From: Calliopsis andreniformis | Lineage: Eukaryota > Arthropoda > Insecta > Hymenoptera > Andrenidae | Reading direction: 5' to 3' | Length of the DNA stretch: 64,000 nt | Assembly (NCBI RefSeq): GCF_051401765.1 | Contig: NC_135066.1 | Coordinates: 21,641,501 to 21,705,500, forward strand | Shown: piece by piece, positions 1 through 12,231 of the stretch | Layout of the letters: each line of letters starts with the position of its first letter | How positions within the stretch are numbered: position 1 is the stretch's first letter | Notes under the pieces: model-generated | The model's database searches: none | What the model was told of the DNA's origin: nothing | What the model saw: only the letters and a program-made list of their open reading frames with translations | Made by a program: the position numbers and the translations under genes

Positions 1-1640
1 ACGCATATATGTATTTGGGGAGATTTCACACCTTTCTGTGTAATTGAATAAATGATCGATTATTGTTAATTAAACTAATTTTAGCCTAAAGGAGAAATGC
101 TGTGCACTTTTAAAAATTGAAACAACTTATTTAATAATGTAAGGAATTGTTAATTTGATTCATGAAGTTTTTTAATATATCCTTGAATAAGAAAAGAATC
201 CAATGTTGCTAGTCGTCAAGAGAACGGGAATTGAAGAGTTTGCAGAGTATATAGTTGACAATAGCTTATTAATTTCATAAATGGCTGCAAAATAAATACT
301 TTTTCTTTTTCCTTATGTATAAATGGATTAAGCGTTGATTTGTGTTAGCGGAATACATACGGTCAGACATGGAAAGTGTATTACTGGTTTACAGTGCAGA
401 AGTAATTATTATTGTCATGAAAGTAATTTGTTTAATTTTATTATTCTCTTTAAGCATATACACAAGCAGGAAGAAGAACGACTCTTATTCTTTACCGGTG
501 CCCACACAGGATAATTAATATCATCAGTATCGAAAATTATTGACGACATTATTGATCGTTTACAGTCGATATTAATGTTGATGAAACTTCGATTTTTAAG
601 AACCAAGCGTCGAGTACTGATTATCTGCCGTGCCAGGTATCTCTCGCATAATGTGTGGTTGTGCCTGCGGCTAGACGTAATGGACATGCAGCTATGCAGC
701 ATGCGGACATCCAGTCCTAGGAGAAGAAAGTCTTGAACTTAAAATGTTGATAGTGGTACTTTTCTAGATCGCATCATGAGATCTCAGTAACAAATGCACC
801 GATTTTGATGAGACTAGGCTTAATCGAAATATCGTTACCACATTATTTTGCTATAATACTTGATTGAATATTGAATTTAGATCTGAGCTGTGAATACAAT
901 GATATACACGATGAAAGTTTTTCATGCTCAAAACTCCAAACAATATACACGGTAGTGCCGCTTATGCTCTGCATATACTTGATGTTAACGTACCACTGTG
1001 CCGCTTGATAACAGAATTTATTGAAACTAAGTTCTATACAATTAATATCTAAACTTAAGTTCTGCGCAGTTACTTCTAACTTATAATTTATTCAGTTTTT
1101 TAAGTTAATATTGTAGGATGGTAGATACGTTTAGTTTTAAGCATATTGTTGGGCATAGTAATTTACGACTGAGTCGCGGCGCGCGTTGAAGGACTGCAGG
1201 CCTGGCGAAGCGAAGAGTGCAACGTATTTTCTTCGCCCAGATAGTGCAGTGTTCTTGGTTTTGGTACGGGCAGTCGGTAGAAAATCTCGAAAGGAGGAAC
1301 AATCAAATCGTTGTCATGTCGTATTGGGCGATATGTCATTTCGTCGCTAGATAGTCGCGTTTGTGTGGCATTATTACGTTATACTTATGTTTTTTCTGTG
1401 TGCTTATATTTTAAATACATTTACTTAACTCTAATTTTGATCGAGCTGACACTGTTTTCCACTTCACCATCTAAATAAATTCCACAATATACAAAGAACA
1501 ATGGTCTGATAGGTACTTCGCTAAATTAAGTTGTTAATTAACACGGCTTACTTCGCGTCCGAATACTTTTCGCTCCGAGATCACTTAAGAGTTCTGCTTT
1601 AGGCAAATGGCAGTGATAAATTATGGTCAATAGTGATCGA
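1..1640. other. No recognised gene
   Basis: AT-rich sequence with only short, low-quality open frames on either strand (95 codons at most). None resembles a protein family I recognise and no RNA gene is visible. A GC-richer patch near 1130-1290 has no recognisable coding pattern. Confidence 0.5.
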
Positions 1641-1648
1641 GGATAGGC

Positions 1649-1854
1649 CAAGGAGCTGGTTAAAGCTGCTTCAGTCGTAATCGAGGAGCTTAAAGCTGCC
1701 TTGATTCGGAGGATCCAAGGAGCTGGTTAAAACTGCCTCGGTTAGGAGTGATTCAGGAGTTGGTTAAAGCTGCCTAGATCGAAGGAACCAAGGAGCTGGC
1801 TAAAGCTGCCTAGATCGAAGGAACCAAGGAACTGGTTAAAGCTGCCTCGGTATG
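1649..1854. repeat. 36-bp minisatellite, about six units
   Basis: About six imperfect direct repeats share the core GGAGCTGGTTAAAGCTGCC. The two best units, just before 1850, are near-identical 36-mers, each running from CAAGGAGCTGG to GAAGGAAC. Earlier units differ in length and have more substitutions. A GC-richer stretch follows to about 2280, so the array may be an internal tandem repeat of an old LTR, but no LTR ends could be fixed. Confidence 0.85.
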
Positions 1855-4040
1855 GATTTGGGAGTTCAAGTTGGAATTCGAAGACAGAGAACTGCACCAC
1901 ACTCTGAAAAACTGTCTTCGTTCTATCTGAATACTGGTGCTGACGCCGCCTTATTTATACCAGAAAATTGTCTCCCTCTTTTGGGCCCGATGACTACCCT
2001 AGGGGTAGCGCTGTGTTGCACCTGCGTGTTTAGGAGTCATCGCAGGATGTGTGCTCTTAATTGGTTCGGAAATCTTGGCGTCTGGTGGTGCTCGCGCAGG
2101 CGTATTGAGAGTATCGTTCGCCGATTGGTTTGCGATGTCACTGTTTGATCGTCATCGTGTCGCCAATGCGTGTTCCATCGCATTCCATAGGATGTCGTTT
2201 CGGTGACGTACTGATTTTGTATGCATACGTAATGGGAAGCGTCCTGTTATATGTGCGCACGCGCGTTGCGTGTCGCTGGCACAAGGATTCAATCTAAGGA
2301 TTTGAGGTTAGGGTTATGAGTTAGGGGTTTAGATCACTGCCACTGTTCAGATTTAGTTATCACTCACTATTTATTAAGGAAGAGATTGTCTTTTTTCTTA
2401 GAACTCGATTTCTTCGTAGACGAAATCGCAGCTAGTTGTTAGTGTTTATTTTTTATATCTGAAATAAGATACCAAACCACTAATGGTGTATTATTTATAT
2501 TAATTTAATATTTCACTATTATTTCAGTAACTGTTACATACAAATATTTGTAGTACATATATATATTTCTATTGCACAGAATAGCATAACTCGAACTGCC
2601 TGATGAAAAAACATTCTTTGAGTTGTCCACCATTTCTTCTATGTGACACGAACCTTCTTAAATTACCATTCGAAATCGATACTTTTTTCAGTGGCCATAG
2701 AAAGGATGTTGGGAGTGCTTGCGGAAAAGAGAAGACGATAGATGCCAGACAAAGATAGACAATAGGTCAGGTCCCACAACTAAGCAGTCATAAGTAATTG
2801 GTTAAGATTCATTGAGAACGACGCGTAACCCGTGGAAGGAATACCTCTCACAAGTCAGAAAAGCGACAACACCGCATGTTAGATGCCCCGGCCACCAGCA
2901 ATTTTCTTTTGAAATACACACAATATTTTCTAGCATCATGTCTTCTATTTGTAGATCATACAACAATAAAAATATATCCCTCATGAATTGATACACTGTT
3001 AACAATTCGCCTGGAAGTTCATGCAAGCATATATCAAACGATTTAAGAATACATTCACATTGTTCTCGTCTCAAATTTAATCCCAGAGATTAGTTTCAAG
3101 CATCTATAGAAAGTGATTGTCATTTCGGCATCAATGATTGGCAGAGCTCCAATAGGATTACGTTTTAATAGAGTTCCGTGTGCCAGGCTTGAGCACTCAT
3201 TTTGTCGAGTATTGTGTCCTTAATTCGATACCAGTTATAAATCAAATATTTGCATAAAATCGCAGAGTCTGTCAAATATCTGAATAAAACTAGGCTTGGA
3301 ACAAAGAAATATGTTTAAATAATTCTGACTTTTTACATGGAAAATTTATTATTTATTTTCTTATAAAAGAAAAATCATTAAACAACTCAATAGCATAACA
3401 AAATATACTGTAATTTTTCAATTTGTCTTGTAGCATGCATTGCAAAATACATATGTATGTAGGTACATTAGCATTTGATAGCTGGAAAATTATACTTTTG
3501 TTGAATAACATTAGATGCAAATATTGCAATGTATGATATTCGAATATTGAAGTTCTTAAATACATTTTGCGATTATTCGAATATTTGTTTTAATATTCAA
3601 AGAAAGAAATTTAACGAACAGTAGTCGTAATACTTATTGCACATTTGAATATAAAATATAAATAGTGAATCAAAGGATAAAGGTAATGCACAGAAGAGTA
3701 CAACAAAAAAGGGATACAATTATAAATCACAAATGTAATATAATATTAAGTTGTATTTACCGAAAAGATCATTTATCACTGGCGTATGCTTTGTTTATCA
3801 TTTACAATGATTGTTGGTTGCTTTTTATACAGAGATCGGCTATCTTGTTATAAGAAACCGTTCTAAAATTCTCAGTCTTCCTTTCAGTGAGGGACGTTCG
3901 ATTATTTTAATTGAATGCGATACTTAAAAAGCTTCATGTCTGAGTTGCATCGAGCTGGCTTTTAATTGGAAAAAAAACAGTGGTAGGAACGAAATGATTT
4001 ATTAAAGACGCTTATAGTAGGCGCACTATATTTGGAGGTA
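1855..4040. other. No recognised gene; GC-richer patch at 1855-2290
   Basis: The stretch to about 2290 is clearly less AT-rich than its surroundings and may belong with the minisatellite as part of a degraded retroelement. From 2300 to 4040 the sequence is AT-rich. A 90-codon minus-strand frame at 2802-3074 looks somewhat protein-like but matches no family I know and lacks convincing splice sites. Confidence 0.4.
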
Positions 4041-4440
4041 TGTGTAAAAAGTGATTGAAACAAGTCAAGAGAGGAGATTTTGACTTAAGTGACAAAAACG
4101 CAGTGAAAAGTCCGTACAGATGAAAAGAGATGATTTGTTACTTGCAAAGCAGCTTGGAGTAGGAAAACTTGGCATGTGGAATCGGTTCAAACAATTAGAA
4201 AAAGTACAGAAGGAAAGAGAGTGGGTTCCACGCATTTTGACCCAAAGTACAATTTTGAATCGGTATAGAATTTGTTTCCTCCTGACTTATAGGTCAAAAT
4301 GAGAAATTATTCCCCACCTAGCCTATTCTCCAGATGCTATAGTTCATTATCATTACTGTTAATTGATGGAACACAGTTTCAGAGAACAATCATTTCGAAA
4401 ATTCGATGGAATGAAAAATTGAGTGAATGCATGCTTTAAA
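4041..4440 (+). pseudogene. Mariner-family transposase, internally deleted relic
   Basis: Several mariner (DD34D) transposase blocks can be read on the plus strand in different frames. First comes the inter-helix block GDFDLSDKN near 4074-4101. Next is a segment like LGVGKLGMWNRFKQLEKVQ, then a W-V-P block (REWVPRILTQ). Last is the AYSPDAIVHYHY block, matching the family's YSPDLAPSDYH around the last catalytic aspartate, followed by SFREQSF. Blocks that normally lie hundreds of bases apart are compressed into about 400 bp, so the centre of the gene, including the first two catalytic aspartates, is deleted. Stops and frame changes separate the blocks. It cannot encode an active enzyme. No flanking inverted repeats were resolved. 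Confidence 0.8.
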
Positions 4441-4449
4441 TCTAAACCC

Positions 4450-7395
4450 TCATAATTCTAAGGAAGTGGAATCCAGTTCTTACAGGAGAAATGGAAGAAG
4501 GTAATAGAAGGTACCGATAAATTAAGGAACTAGAAAAAAATTGTAATCGTATTAGTTTTATACTAACTTCAAAATAAAATTCGCAGAACTTAATAAACGA
4601 CCTAATAGTAACATCTGGTAATTCAAATTTAAAATTCAAAGCAATTCTTTACACAATTTTATAAAACACATGAATGAATTTACCATATTTTTATTTTATC
4701 AATTTTTTTATCGGCGTGTGTAATTTTCAACATATTCAAGATAATATACAATACATATTATTAATATTTTAAACTAAAATACAAAAGAAAATTACTTATA
4801 ATTTCTATTGAACTTTCTCTACGCAAGATATTGCAAATCGAAATTTTTGAAGCTTTTTTTATGATCAGCTTTACTTCGTTACACTATATTACTATCTACA
4901 CATAAGTATAGATGTAGGTGTCTACTTTATTTTTTCGCAATAGTATTTAAAAGATATTCGTAGTGCTAAAGATCTCCTTTACCTTGAAAAGTAAATTTTT
5001 GATCGTAATATGCATATAAGTGAAAAGAAAAAAATGAATTCCAAAACCTCTTAGCTAATTCCTTAATTCTAATACGAAAAATAAAATATCTTTAAAGTTT
5101 GAACATGTGAGGTTACAATATTACATTCCTATCTATATACATGTGGGTTACGGAAGCCTGAACGATGATTCCTGACACTTCCATCACATACTTGTTAAGT
5201 TCTGGTAAAAAATGTGTAGGTCTTGTTGATGATAGTACATTGTCCCCATTTTTTCGATTCGATGTTTTTATTAATTTTGTGAAACTCCTGTATCACTTTC
5301 TTTAATACAGAGACGAATGAATACGCTTTCGGTGAACTGTGTATCGTGTTAATAATCCTTCCTGAATAAATTCGTGAGTCACTGTGTATGAAATATCTTT
5401 TGTCTTATTTCTTGCCGTAACTTTGTCCTATGAACATGGAATTATAATACGTTGTGTGTTCACCGTTTTTAGGTCATGCACTGTTTCCCGTGAAAATAGG
5501 GAAGCATCGTACGCAAAATGGAAGCTTCACGTTTGTAAGGTCGTAAATATTTAGGCAATTGTTTTTCCAAGTGTCTATAGTACGCGTGAATATTTTGCAG
5601 CGGGTTGCTCCAATTGGCTAGCCTCTGTCGCATAAATCACGCAAATCCACGTATTGCAATCCCAATTTAATCCTACAGAATTCTCTGCGAAACTATTTTT
5701 TGCTGGCCTCATTGACCCGGGCCATTTGTTTTTTAATACAACCGCACCAGTAGTCCTCGTGACTTTTTTTTATTATTCACGTGTGAACTCTTCGTCGCTA
5801 TTGATCATGTACACTCCCGTTCAAAAATATTAAGCCACTTGCCTGAACATAACAAATATCTGGAGAAAATAATAAATTCATAAACGAACTTCAAAAAATG
5901 TTAAGTAGATACTTTGTTTTTACTTATATATCTGTCTCCTGTTTTTATCACTATTGTTACAATTCTGGAAATCTTCGTTATTAATTTTTGTATTGAGTCA
6001 AATATCAAAACGAAACACAGTGAAGACATACCTTATAAAGGTCTAACAATTTCTTGAATTATTTTTTGTAAATAGTTAATGCTAAGTGTCAGATCATTTT
6101 TCATCTTTCTTTAGTGTTTATATTGTTTTTTGGAAACTATACGGACTGATTCACTTCTTAAGGTTAACCATGTCTTTGCAAAATAATCATCATTCTAATT
6201 TTAAAACAAATTTGTAAAGTCTGTAAGTATTTGTGTAACATTAAAATTTGCAAGTCTTCGATTTTTCCTCTAATACTTATACAATAGTATGTAACAAATC
6301 AACAATATTCTTACTGTTCTTCCTTTTGTGTATTCATATTCATGTACTGTATTGTAACTTAGAGTAATATATTTTTGTTACTCATTGCATAGCTATTCAG
6401 AACATAGCGCTGAGAAATCAAAACTATACATGCTTCCGAATACAGAGCGGATAAAGGTTATGTGACAGTTTAGATCGTAATTATTATTTTTAATAAACAA
6501 AGTACATAAATAAAGTGAAAAGCTTTGATTCAAGCACATAAAGGTAAGTTAGTTTATAAAATTTTCATCACTGTTACCTTATTTTTTCATCAATTCTTAT
6601 GTTTTCATGACACTCTGAACTCATTCCTTGCTCACGTTGAGAACTCTTCTAAATTGTCTTTCAAAAATATAAAAGTTTTTTTTGATAATTTCTATTGTTC
6701 TTTTGACATGTTTATTTGTTCGAACTGATTTCAGTGAACTAACGTTTCGTTCACGATTATTGAAAACGACTTATGTACTTGTTTCAAACTTTTTAACTAC
6801 CGTCATCAAACCTAATCTTATTGTTCTTTTTACATTAACTGTAGCGAACTTTGAGGGTTCTTGCACTTCTAAAGTGCTAAAGGACACCTTGATTAAACTT
6901 ATCTTAGAAGAAATGAGTACGAGAACAGGAATAGTGAGCAGGTAGTTTATGGTTTGGGTTAACAGTTTCATATATTTAACAAGATACAAATTACGTACCA
7001 ACTCCTCTGTGCTATCTGTACAGTCTCGTCACCTTGTAGGTTTAGCTGCTCTCTAGTCATTTCTGGTTGCTTTGCGACGCAGTTTCCTTATGGTACGCAC
7101 TTTCCTATTTCGCACTTCGCGGATTCTCTCGACGCGGTCTAAGGAAGCGGATTCGGACATTGCGAAGTACACTTGCGACACCCCACGACTCTTAGGCGGT
7201 TTTCTGCTAAACGTTATAATATGCGATCGTTGTTACGGTGTTACAGCTCTCGCGTGGGTGATGACCAGAGATTCATTCTGATCCTCGACTGACTCGATAT
7301 AACTCAAAATTCAATTTCCCTTGCGCGCTGTCAGTTCTTGCTCTTATAGTATTCCCTTTTGAGCCATAATTCCTAACACCAAAAAGGAGCATGCT
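4450..7395. other. No recognised gene
   Basis: Long AT-rich interval. Overlapping open frames at 6525-7001 on both strands have low-complexity F/L/I/N-rich translations and no family resemblance. I see no transposon ends, RNA gene or convincing exon. Confidence 0.45.
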
Positions 7396-7399
7396 TACG

Positions 7400-7790
7400 T
7401 ACTGTTTTGTCGAAAACGAGAACTGCGGTCTATTCCCACTACCTTGTTTGATACGTGCCGCCGAGAAACCAATTCTTGGAACCATCGCGTTCCAGCTCGA
7501 CGCTCGAGGACAAGGAGGACATAAAAAACAAGAATAGCATTAGGGATTTAAATAAGAAAAATTGATGTTTCTTATTCGCAAACGGATTTGCACGTAAGTA
7601 ACACCAGTCAATTCTTTGTGCTCTCCCGATGAAAATGATATCAAACACGATATGATTTCGATTATTTTTAACAAAGATACATAAAACTTGGTTTGTAGAG
7701 AGAAAGGTCATGCTCATCGCGTTATACAGTAATGTTATGAACGGGAGTCGCGACCAGACTTGAACGCGGCTCTCGTCCGTAATATTACTG
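7400..7790. mobile_element. Relative of the CAGTAATGTT foldback element
   Basis: From about 7434 to 7723 the sequence matches 9080-9361 in the same orientation, sharing for example GATACGTGCCGC and the run around GCATTAGGGATTTAAATA. It ends in a short block, 7727-7790, bounded by CAGTAATGTT and its inverted partner AATATTACTG with TA on both sides. The left edge of the longer copy is uncertain. Confidence 0.75.
7727..7790. mobile_element. 64-bp end-to-end miniature element
   Basis: Begins TA|CAGTAATGTTATGAACGGGAG and ends CTCGTCCGTAATATTACTG|TA. Both inverted termini of the 9024-10147 family are present with almost nothing between them, which suggests near-complete internal deletion. The TA on each side fits a TA target-site duplication. 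Confidence 0.75.
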
Positions 7791-7792
7791 TA

Positions 7793-8387
7793 GCTCGGAG
7801 AAGTTAGTCGCAATGGTTCGCATACTTCTTTACACATTTCGAAATGCATCAACATTTCTCGTTCATTGACACCGAAAAAGGGGACCAGCTAAAAGCCGGA
7901 TGTAACAAATGTATCGTCAAATGATTTCCTTTTTTAATTTTCGACTCTTGTGTGAAACAAGCGACCTAAATATAGTATTGTCAAAATGTTATTCTAATAT
8001 AAAGTTATCCTCCAATATTTATCCACCCTATATTAATGGCATTCATACTTCTTTGGTGATAACACTCTTACCTACCAATACTTGTATTAATTGCAGAAAC
8101 ATCTCTCATCATGAGGTCATCAATGAGTCGTGCATATGTACGAAGGTCAGTCAATAACTAGCTGCAATGTAGCTATAACTTTTATTTCAATACAAATAGA
8201 AATTTGGTATCACCAACATTTTTTAGCATGGTTCTTTTACTTTTCAACATACTTTGTCCATCGTCCGAAAACTTTTTTATGTTCCCAGAAAATATTTATG
8301 GCTGAGCAATAAGCCACGCATCGCTTTCTTCATTTTCTGGTCCTAAGTGAATCCACAGTTCCTTACTCCTACTTGGGCTGGAACTAC
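7793..8387. other. No recognised gene
   Basis: Open frames of 60-82 codons on the plus strand have no family resemblance. Nothing else stands out. Confidence 0.4.
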
Positions 8388-8832
8388 TCGAAGTAACAAT
8401 TTCCGATTTTTATGAAACTTGGTTGGTTTGTAAAGTAACCGAAAATATTGGATGTGTATTTTTTATATCACTTCAAATTCACGTTAAGGGGGTGAAATTG
8501 GCCCCTAAAGTTGAGGTTAGAAACCGTATTTTACTTAATATCTCGGAAGCCTTTGGATGTAGAAAAAAATAAATAGATATGTCCAAAAACTATTTGCAAA
8601 GATGGGTTCGACGTTCAAAAATACATAATCGACTAATTTAAAGTTTGTTTCTACATCCAATGACTTCATAGATAGTAGGTGAAGTATGTTTTCCACCCCC
8701 AAGTTTGGGGTCGATTTTTGCCACCTTAATATGGATTTGAGTCAATACAAAAGATACGTGTAGAATATTTTCAGCTACTTTACAAACCTGTCACATTTCA
8801 TCAAAATCGGATATTATCACTTCAGGTAGTTT
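8388..8832. mobile_element. Hairpin MITE (imperfect inverted arms)
   Basis: The left arm (about 8388-8520) and right arm (about 8690-8832) are diverged inverted copies. Both carry CCGATTTT, TTTGTAAAGTA and GAAAATATT in mirrored order. The right half is also related to 59090-59270 (shared TATGTTTTCCACCCCCAA and TTTCATCAAAATCGGA), so this is a dispersed family. There is no coding capacity. A target duplication was not established. Confidence 0.75.
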
Positions 8833-9021
8833 CTTTGTTAGACAGAATCATCGTTATTGATAAAACATGGAATCTGAGATAAATGACAACATGTAATGAA
8901 AACGTCCACAATTGCCTAGCAGAAAATGTTCAAAAGGTAACCAACCACAGGAAAATTGATATTTATAGTTTTTCAGGAATCACATGGCTCACTACTGTCT
9001 CGTCTTGTCCCTTTTGTATAT
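8833..9021. other. Spacer without gene
   Basis: Short AT-rich spacer between two inverted-repeat elements; nothing recognised. Confidence 0.4.
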
Positions 9022-9023
9022 TA

Positions 9024-10147
9024 CAGTAATGTTGCGGACGAGAGCCGTTTCGTCTACACGGACGAGAGCCGTGGTTTATCCCCACTACCTCGTTTGATAC
9101 GTGCCGCTGAGAAACCAATTCTTGGAACCATCGCGTTCGAGCTCGACGCCCGAGAACAAGGACGTCATAAAAAACAACGATAGCATTAGGGATTTAAATA
9201 GGAAAAATTGAAGTTTCTTATTCGCAAACGGATTTTCACGCAAGTAACACCAATCGATTCCTTGTGCTCTCCCGATTAAAATGATGTCAAACACGACATG
9301 ATTCCGATTATTTTTAACAAAGATACATAAAACTTGGTTTGTAGAACGAAAGGTCATGCTCGTAAACAGACCCGGGCGCGACTCTCGTCCGCGAGTGGTA
9401 GTCGATTTTAAGCACGACCAGTCCCGAACGCTGCTCTCGTCCGTGAATGGTAGTCGATTCTAAGGCACGACTAGACCCGAGCGCGACTCTCGCTCGCGAG
9501 TGGTAGTCGATTCGACGAACGCGGCTCTCGTCGTAGGGCTAACTCCCTATTATGTATTCCCTCATATTTTTGTGTTTAATTATTTAATGACTGAAATTAT
9601 TAAGAAAATGAAAGCGTAATACAAAAAGTATGTATATAAGTTCCGTTTTAAATGTTTAGAAATTTTTATTTTTTTATTTTTAATATCTTCTTTCCGACAT
9701 CGATTAAATATAATATACATAAATTCTGTTTATGTCATTTTTAGCTCGTAAAGAACTGATAGAAAAGTAACTTTGACGATTCTCCGTAACCGTCGCAGGG
9801 TTCCAACCTTTATTATTTAAATATCTTTATTATAAATAATAGGACTCATGTCGTATTTGATATCATTTTTATCGGGAGAGCACAAGGAATCGATTGGTGT
9901 TACTTACGTGAAAATCTGTTTGCAAATAAGGAACTTCAATTTTTCCTATTAAATCCCTAATGCTATCCTTGTCTTTTCTGACGTCATTGATTTCGGGCAT
10001 CGAGCTCGAGCGAGACCCTTTTTTTTGCTTCCCCGGTCGTGTACCAATTATCTCGGCGACCGAGAGCAAAGGAAGCCGAATCGACTACCAGTCGCGGACG
10101 AGAGTCGCGACCAGACCCGAGAGCGGCTCTCGTCCGCAACATTACTG
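9024..10147. mobile_element. 1124-bp TA-flanked inverted-repeat element
   Basis: The left terminus reads TA|CAGTAATGTTGCGGACGAGAG and the right terminus is its inverted complement ending CATTACTG|TA, so the ends are close to perfect terminal inverted repeats with a TA duplication. The interior includes a block also present at 7434-7723, and that block recurs in inverted orientation at about 9864-9975. CGAGAG-type motifs recur below each end and inside, as transposase-binding arrays do. No transposase is encoded, so it is non-autonomous. The superfamily is unproven; TA targeting is consistent with Tc1/mariner-like elements. Confidence 0.85.
9368..9524. repeat. Three tandem 52-53-bp subterminal units
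   Basis: Three direct units start near 9368, 9420 and 9473. Each carries a variant of CTCTCGTCCGCGAGTGGTAG followed by TCGATT. They are CpG-rich compared with the flanks and repeat the CTCTCGTCCG word found in the element's termini. Confidence 0.85.
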
Positions 10148-10149
10148 TA

Positions 10150-11530
10150 CATGTTTAATCCACCCAAAGTAGCATCAAGGAACTGGCGATTGACGTTGAA
10201 CCATGAACTGATGAAAGCAGTGACTGCGTAGATCACTGTTCAATCAAAACTGTCATTTTCTGAGAGCATGAGGAAGCTTTGTGAACAATGGACCAAATAA
10301 GTTGCAAAACAAACGGACTGAACTGAAAAATGATATTAACACTGATATTCTATTTATATTGAACCGCAAATAATTGTTGATTTTCTTCCGTATGTCAAGG
10401 AAACACTATGCATTTATGGAATCAAGCAATTTTACTCACTTAAAGTAATACTCGGTCGCTTAATACGGTTTCACATTTTAGTAAAAGAGTGGAAACGAAA
10501 TTGCATGCTGCGTTCACCTGTCCACGAAATTTTACAACGAGGTTGATTGAGATCAACCCAGAATTTTCTAAAGCACACGACCTGGTTTTACTCACACGTT
10601 TGTTGAAGTAAAACCAAATAATCTCTTTATTGACCAAAGTGTACGAGCAGTTACTCGAAGAGACGTTAGAATTTTTAGATTTCAAATCTTCTTTTTATGA
10701 CTAGAAAATAACATTAAAAAAAATTGTTAACACTCAATCATTTCACATTTCGTAAATTTAGTGCGAGACGGTCCACAGGTTATTTTTGCAATAGAAAAAT
10801 TTAAAAAAATGTATGACAATTACATATAAACGTACTTCAAATAAGCCAATTTATTAGTGTAGTTACCTTGATTTTTGACATAGAATTTATGGTGTCTATA
10901 AATTCTGGCCAAAATTTCATCATCGACTTTAATTTGTGTTTATTTTTTTGGTTTTTGTAACAATCAGCTGCTGCACTTTGCTACTTTTTTATAACATAAC
11001 TCTAAACTTAACGAACAGTTTGTGGATCGCTTAAAGATTAATATCGTCTATCATTTGGCCATTTGAAAACATTTGCAATTTATAGGTAAACTATATTTCC
11101 AGTGCCTCTATAACGTAGTGCTGTACAAGAGTCAAAACAAGACAACATTTGCAAGAATATTATCTTGTTCTTGAAAAATCTTGAAAACTTATATATTGTC
11201 TTGGTCTTGGTTGAAGGAATCCTGTGTTTTCTTAATATTATATCTAATTTAAGATACAATTTGTTAAGGTAATTTTAAAACACAGCAGACTAATTATTTA
11301 ATTTATAATTTACTTTCTATAATTTTATATGAATATAATCAGCGCAAAGCAAGTAGCAAGTGGGTCAAACTAAGAACGTGAACGTCTTTTTAGAATAAAC
11401 GTCACACAAGGTTTTAATTTAACTCTTTAAATTATAATATAATCTATGATGCCTAATAGTAAAAGTATAAGAAGAAAATAGTAAGAAATAACAACGAAGA
11501 AGGAAGCACATCTAAACGCCTTGTCTAGGT
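10150..11530. other. No recognised gene
   Basis: AT-rich interval. The 81-codon minus-strand frame at 10440-10685 has no recognisable family or splice context. A CTTG/TCTTG-rich patch at about 11130-11225 is low complexity. Confidence 0.45.
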
Positions 11531-11748
11531 CACAGCCGACTCTAGTACTAGCCATGCTGAACGAAAAGCAACACTGCGGGAGAGCGATTTTGTACCTGTC
11601 AGAAAGAATACGCTGCATGGTGCATCTGTGTCTATCCAGTACAAAATCGGACACACCATGCGGCGTATTCTTTCTATCAAGTACAAAATCGGTGTCTCGT
11701 AGTGTTGCTGTTTTTCGTTCAGCACGGCTAGTACTAGAGTTGGCTGTG
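11531..11748. repeat. 218-bp near-perfect hairpin
   Basis: Arms 11531-11622 and 11653-11748 are inverted copies with few mismatches, bounded by CACAGCCGACTCTAGTACTA and its partner TAGTACTAGAGTTGGCTGTG. The loop is about 30 bases. A transcript would fold into a stem of about 92 bp. Open frames on both strands are by-products of the palindrome. It may be a miniature foldback transposon; no target duplication was resolved. Confidence 0.9.
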
Positions 11749-12231
11749 CTTACATATCAAATATATTTTCGTTACAAAAAAAAGTAAATATCGAGAAAAT
11801 AGGAATGTGCTTACTATTTAAAGAATAGAACGTCACAAAAGAAATTAAAATGCAAAAACAGGAATATACCAGGTCTTAAATTTGACATGAATGACGATAA
11901 GGCGTTGTTACGAGAAATATTTTATATCTAACGTACATTTATGTATGCCCTGTGTTTTGGCCAGGATTTCATTCCATGCTGGATTCAATTAATGTTAACT
12001 CTTAACTATTGACAGAAATTCGGACAACCTCCTAAACGAAATTTTGCTAAAAATTTACAAAATACAAGTTTTATTTTTCTTGTAGATTTTTTAGTTCTCT
12101 TTTTGTAAGTATAAAATATTTTTTAATACAAATTTGTACCATATGTTATGTCTAATGTTGATAGTGGAGGATAATTAATGTCACAATAATTTTTCGTGGT
12201 TAAGAGTTAAAATAATTCATGCATTTATATA
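11749..12231. other. No recognised gene
   Basis: AT-rich spacer ending at the TA target of the next element. Confidence 0.4.

Noticed and set aside
2802..3074. 90-codon minus-strand frame that looks protein-like
   Set aside because: No recognisable motif, no splice sites I could defend and no repeats elsewhere in the window.
11427..11787. Similar open frames on both strands
   Set aside because: They encode near-identical peptides because the region is a palindrome.
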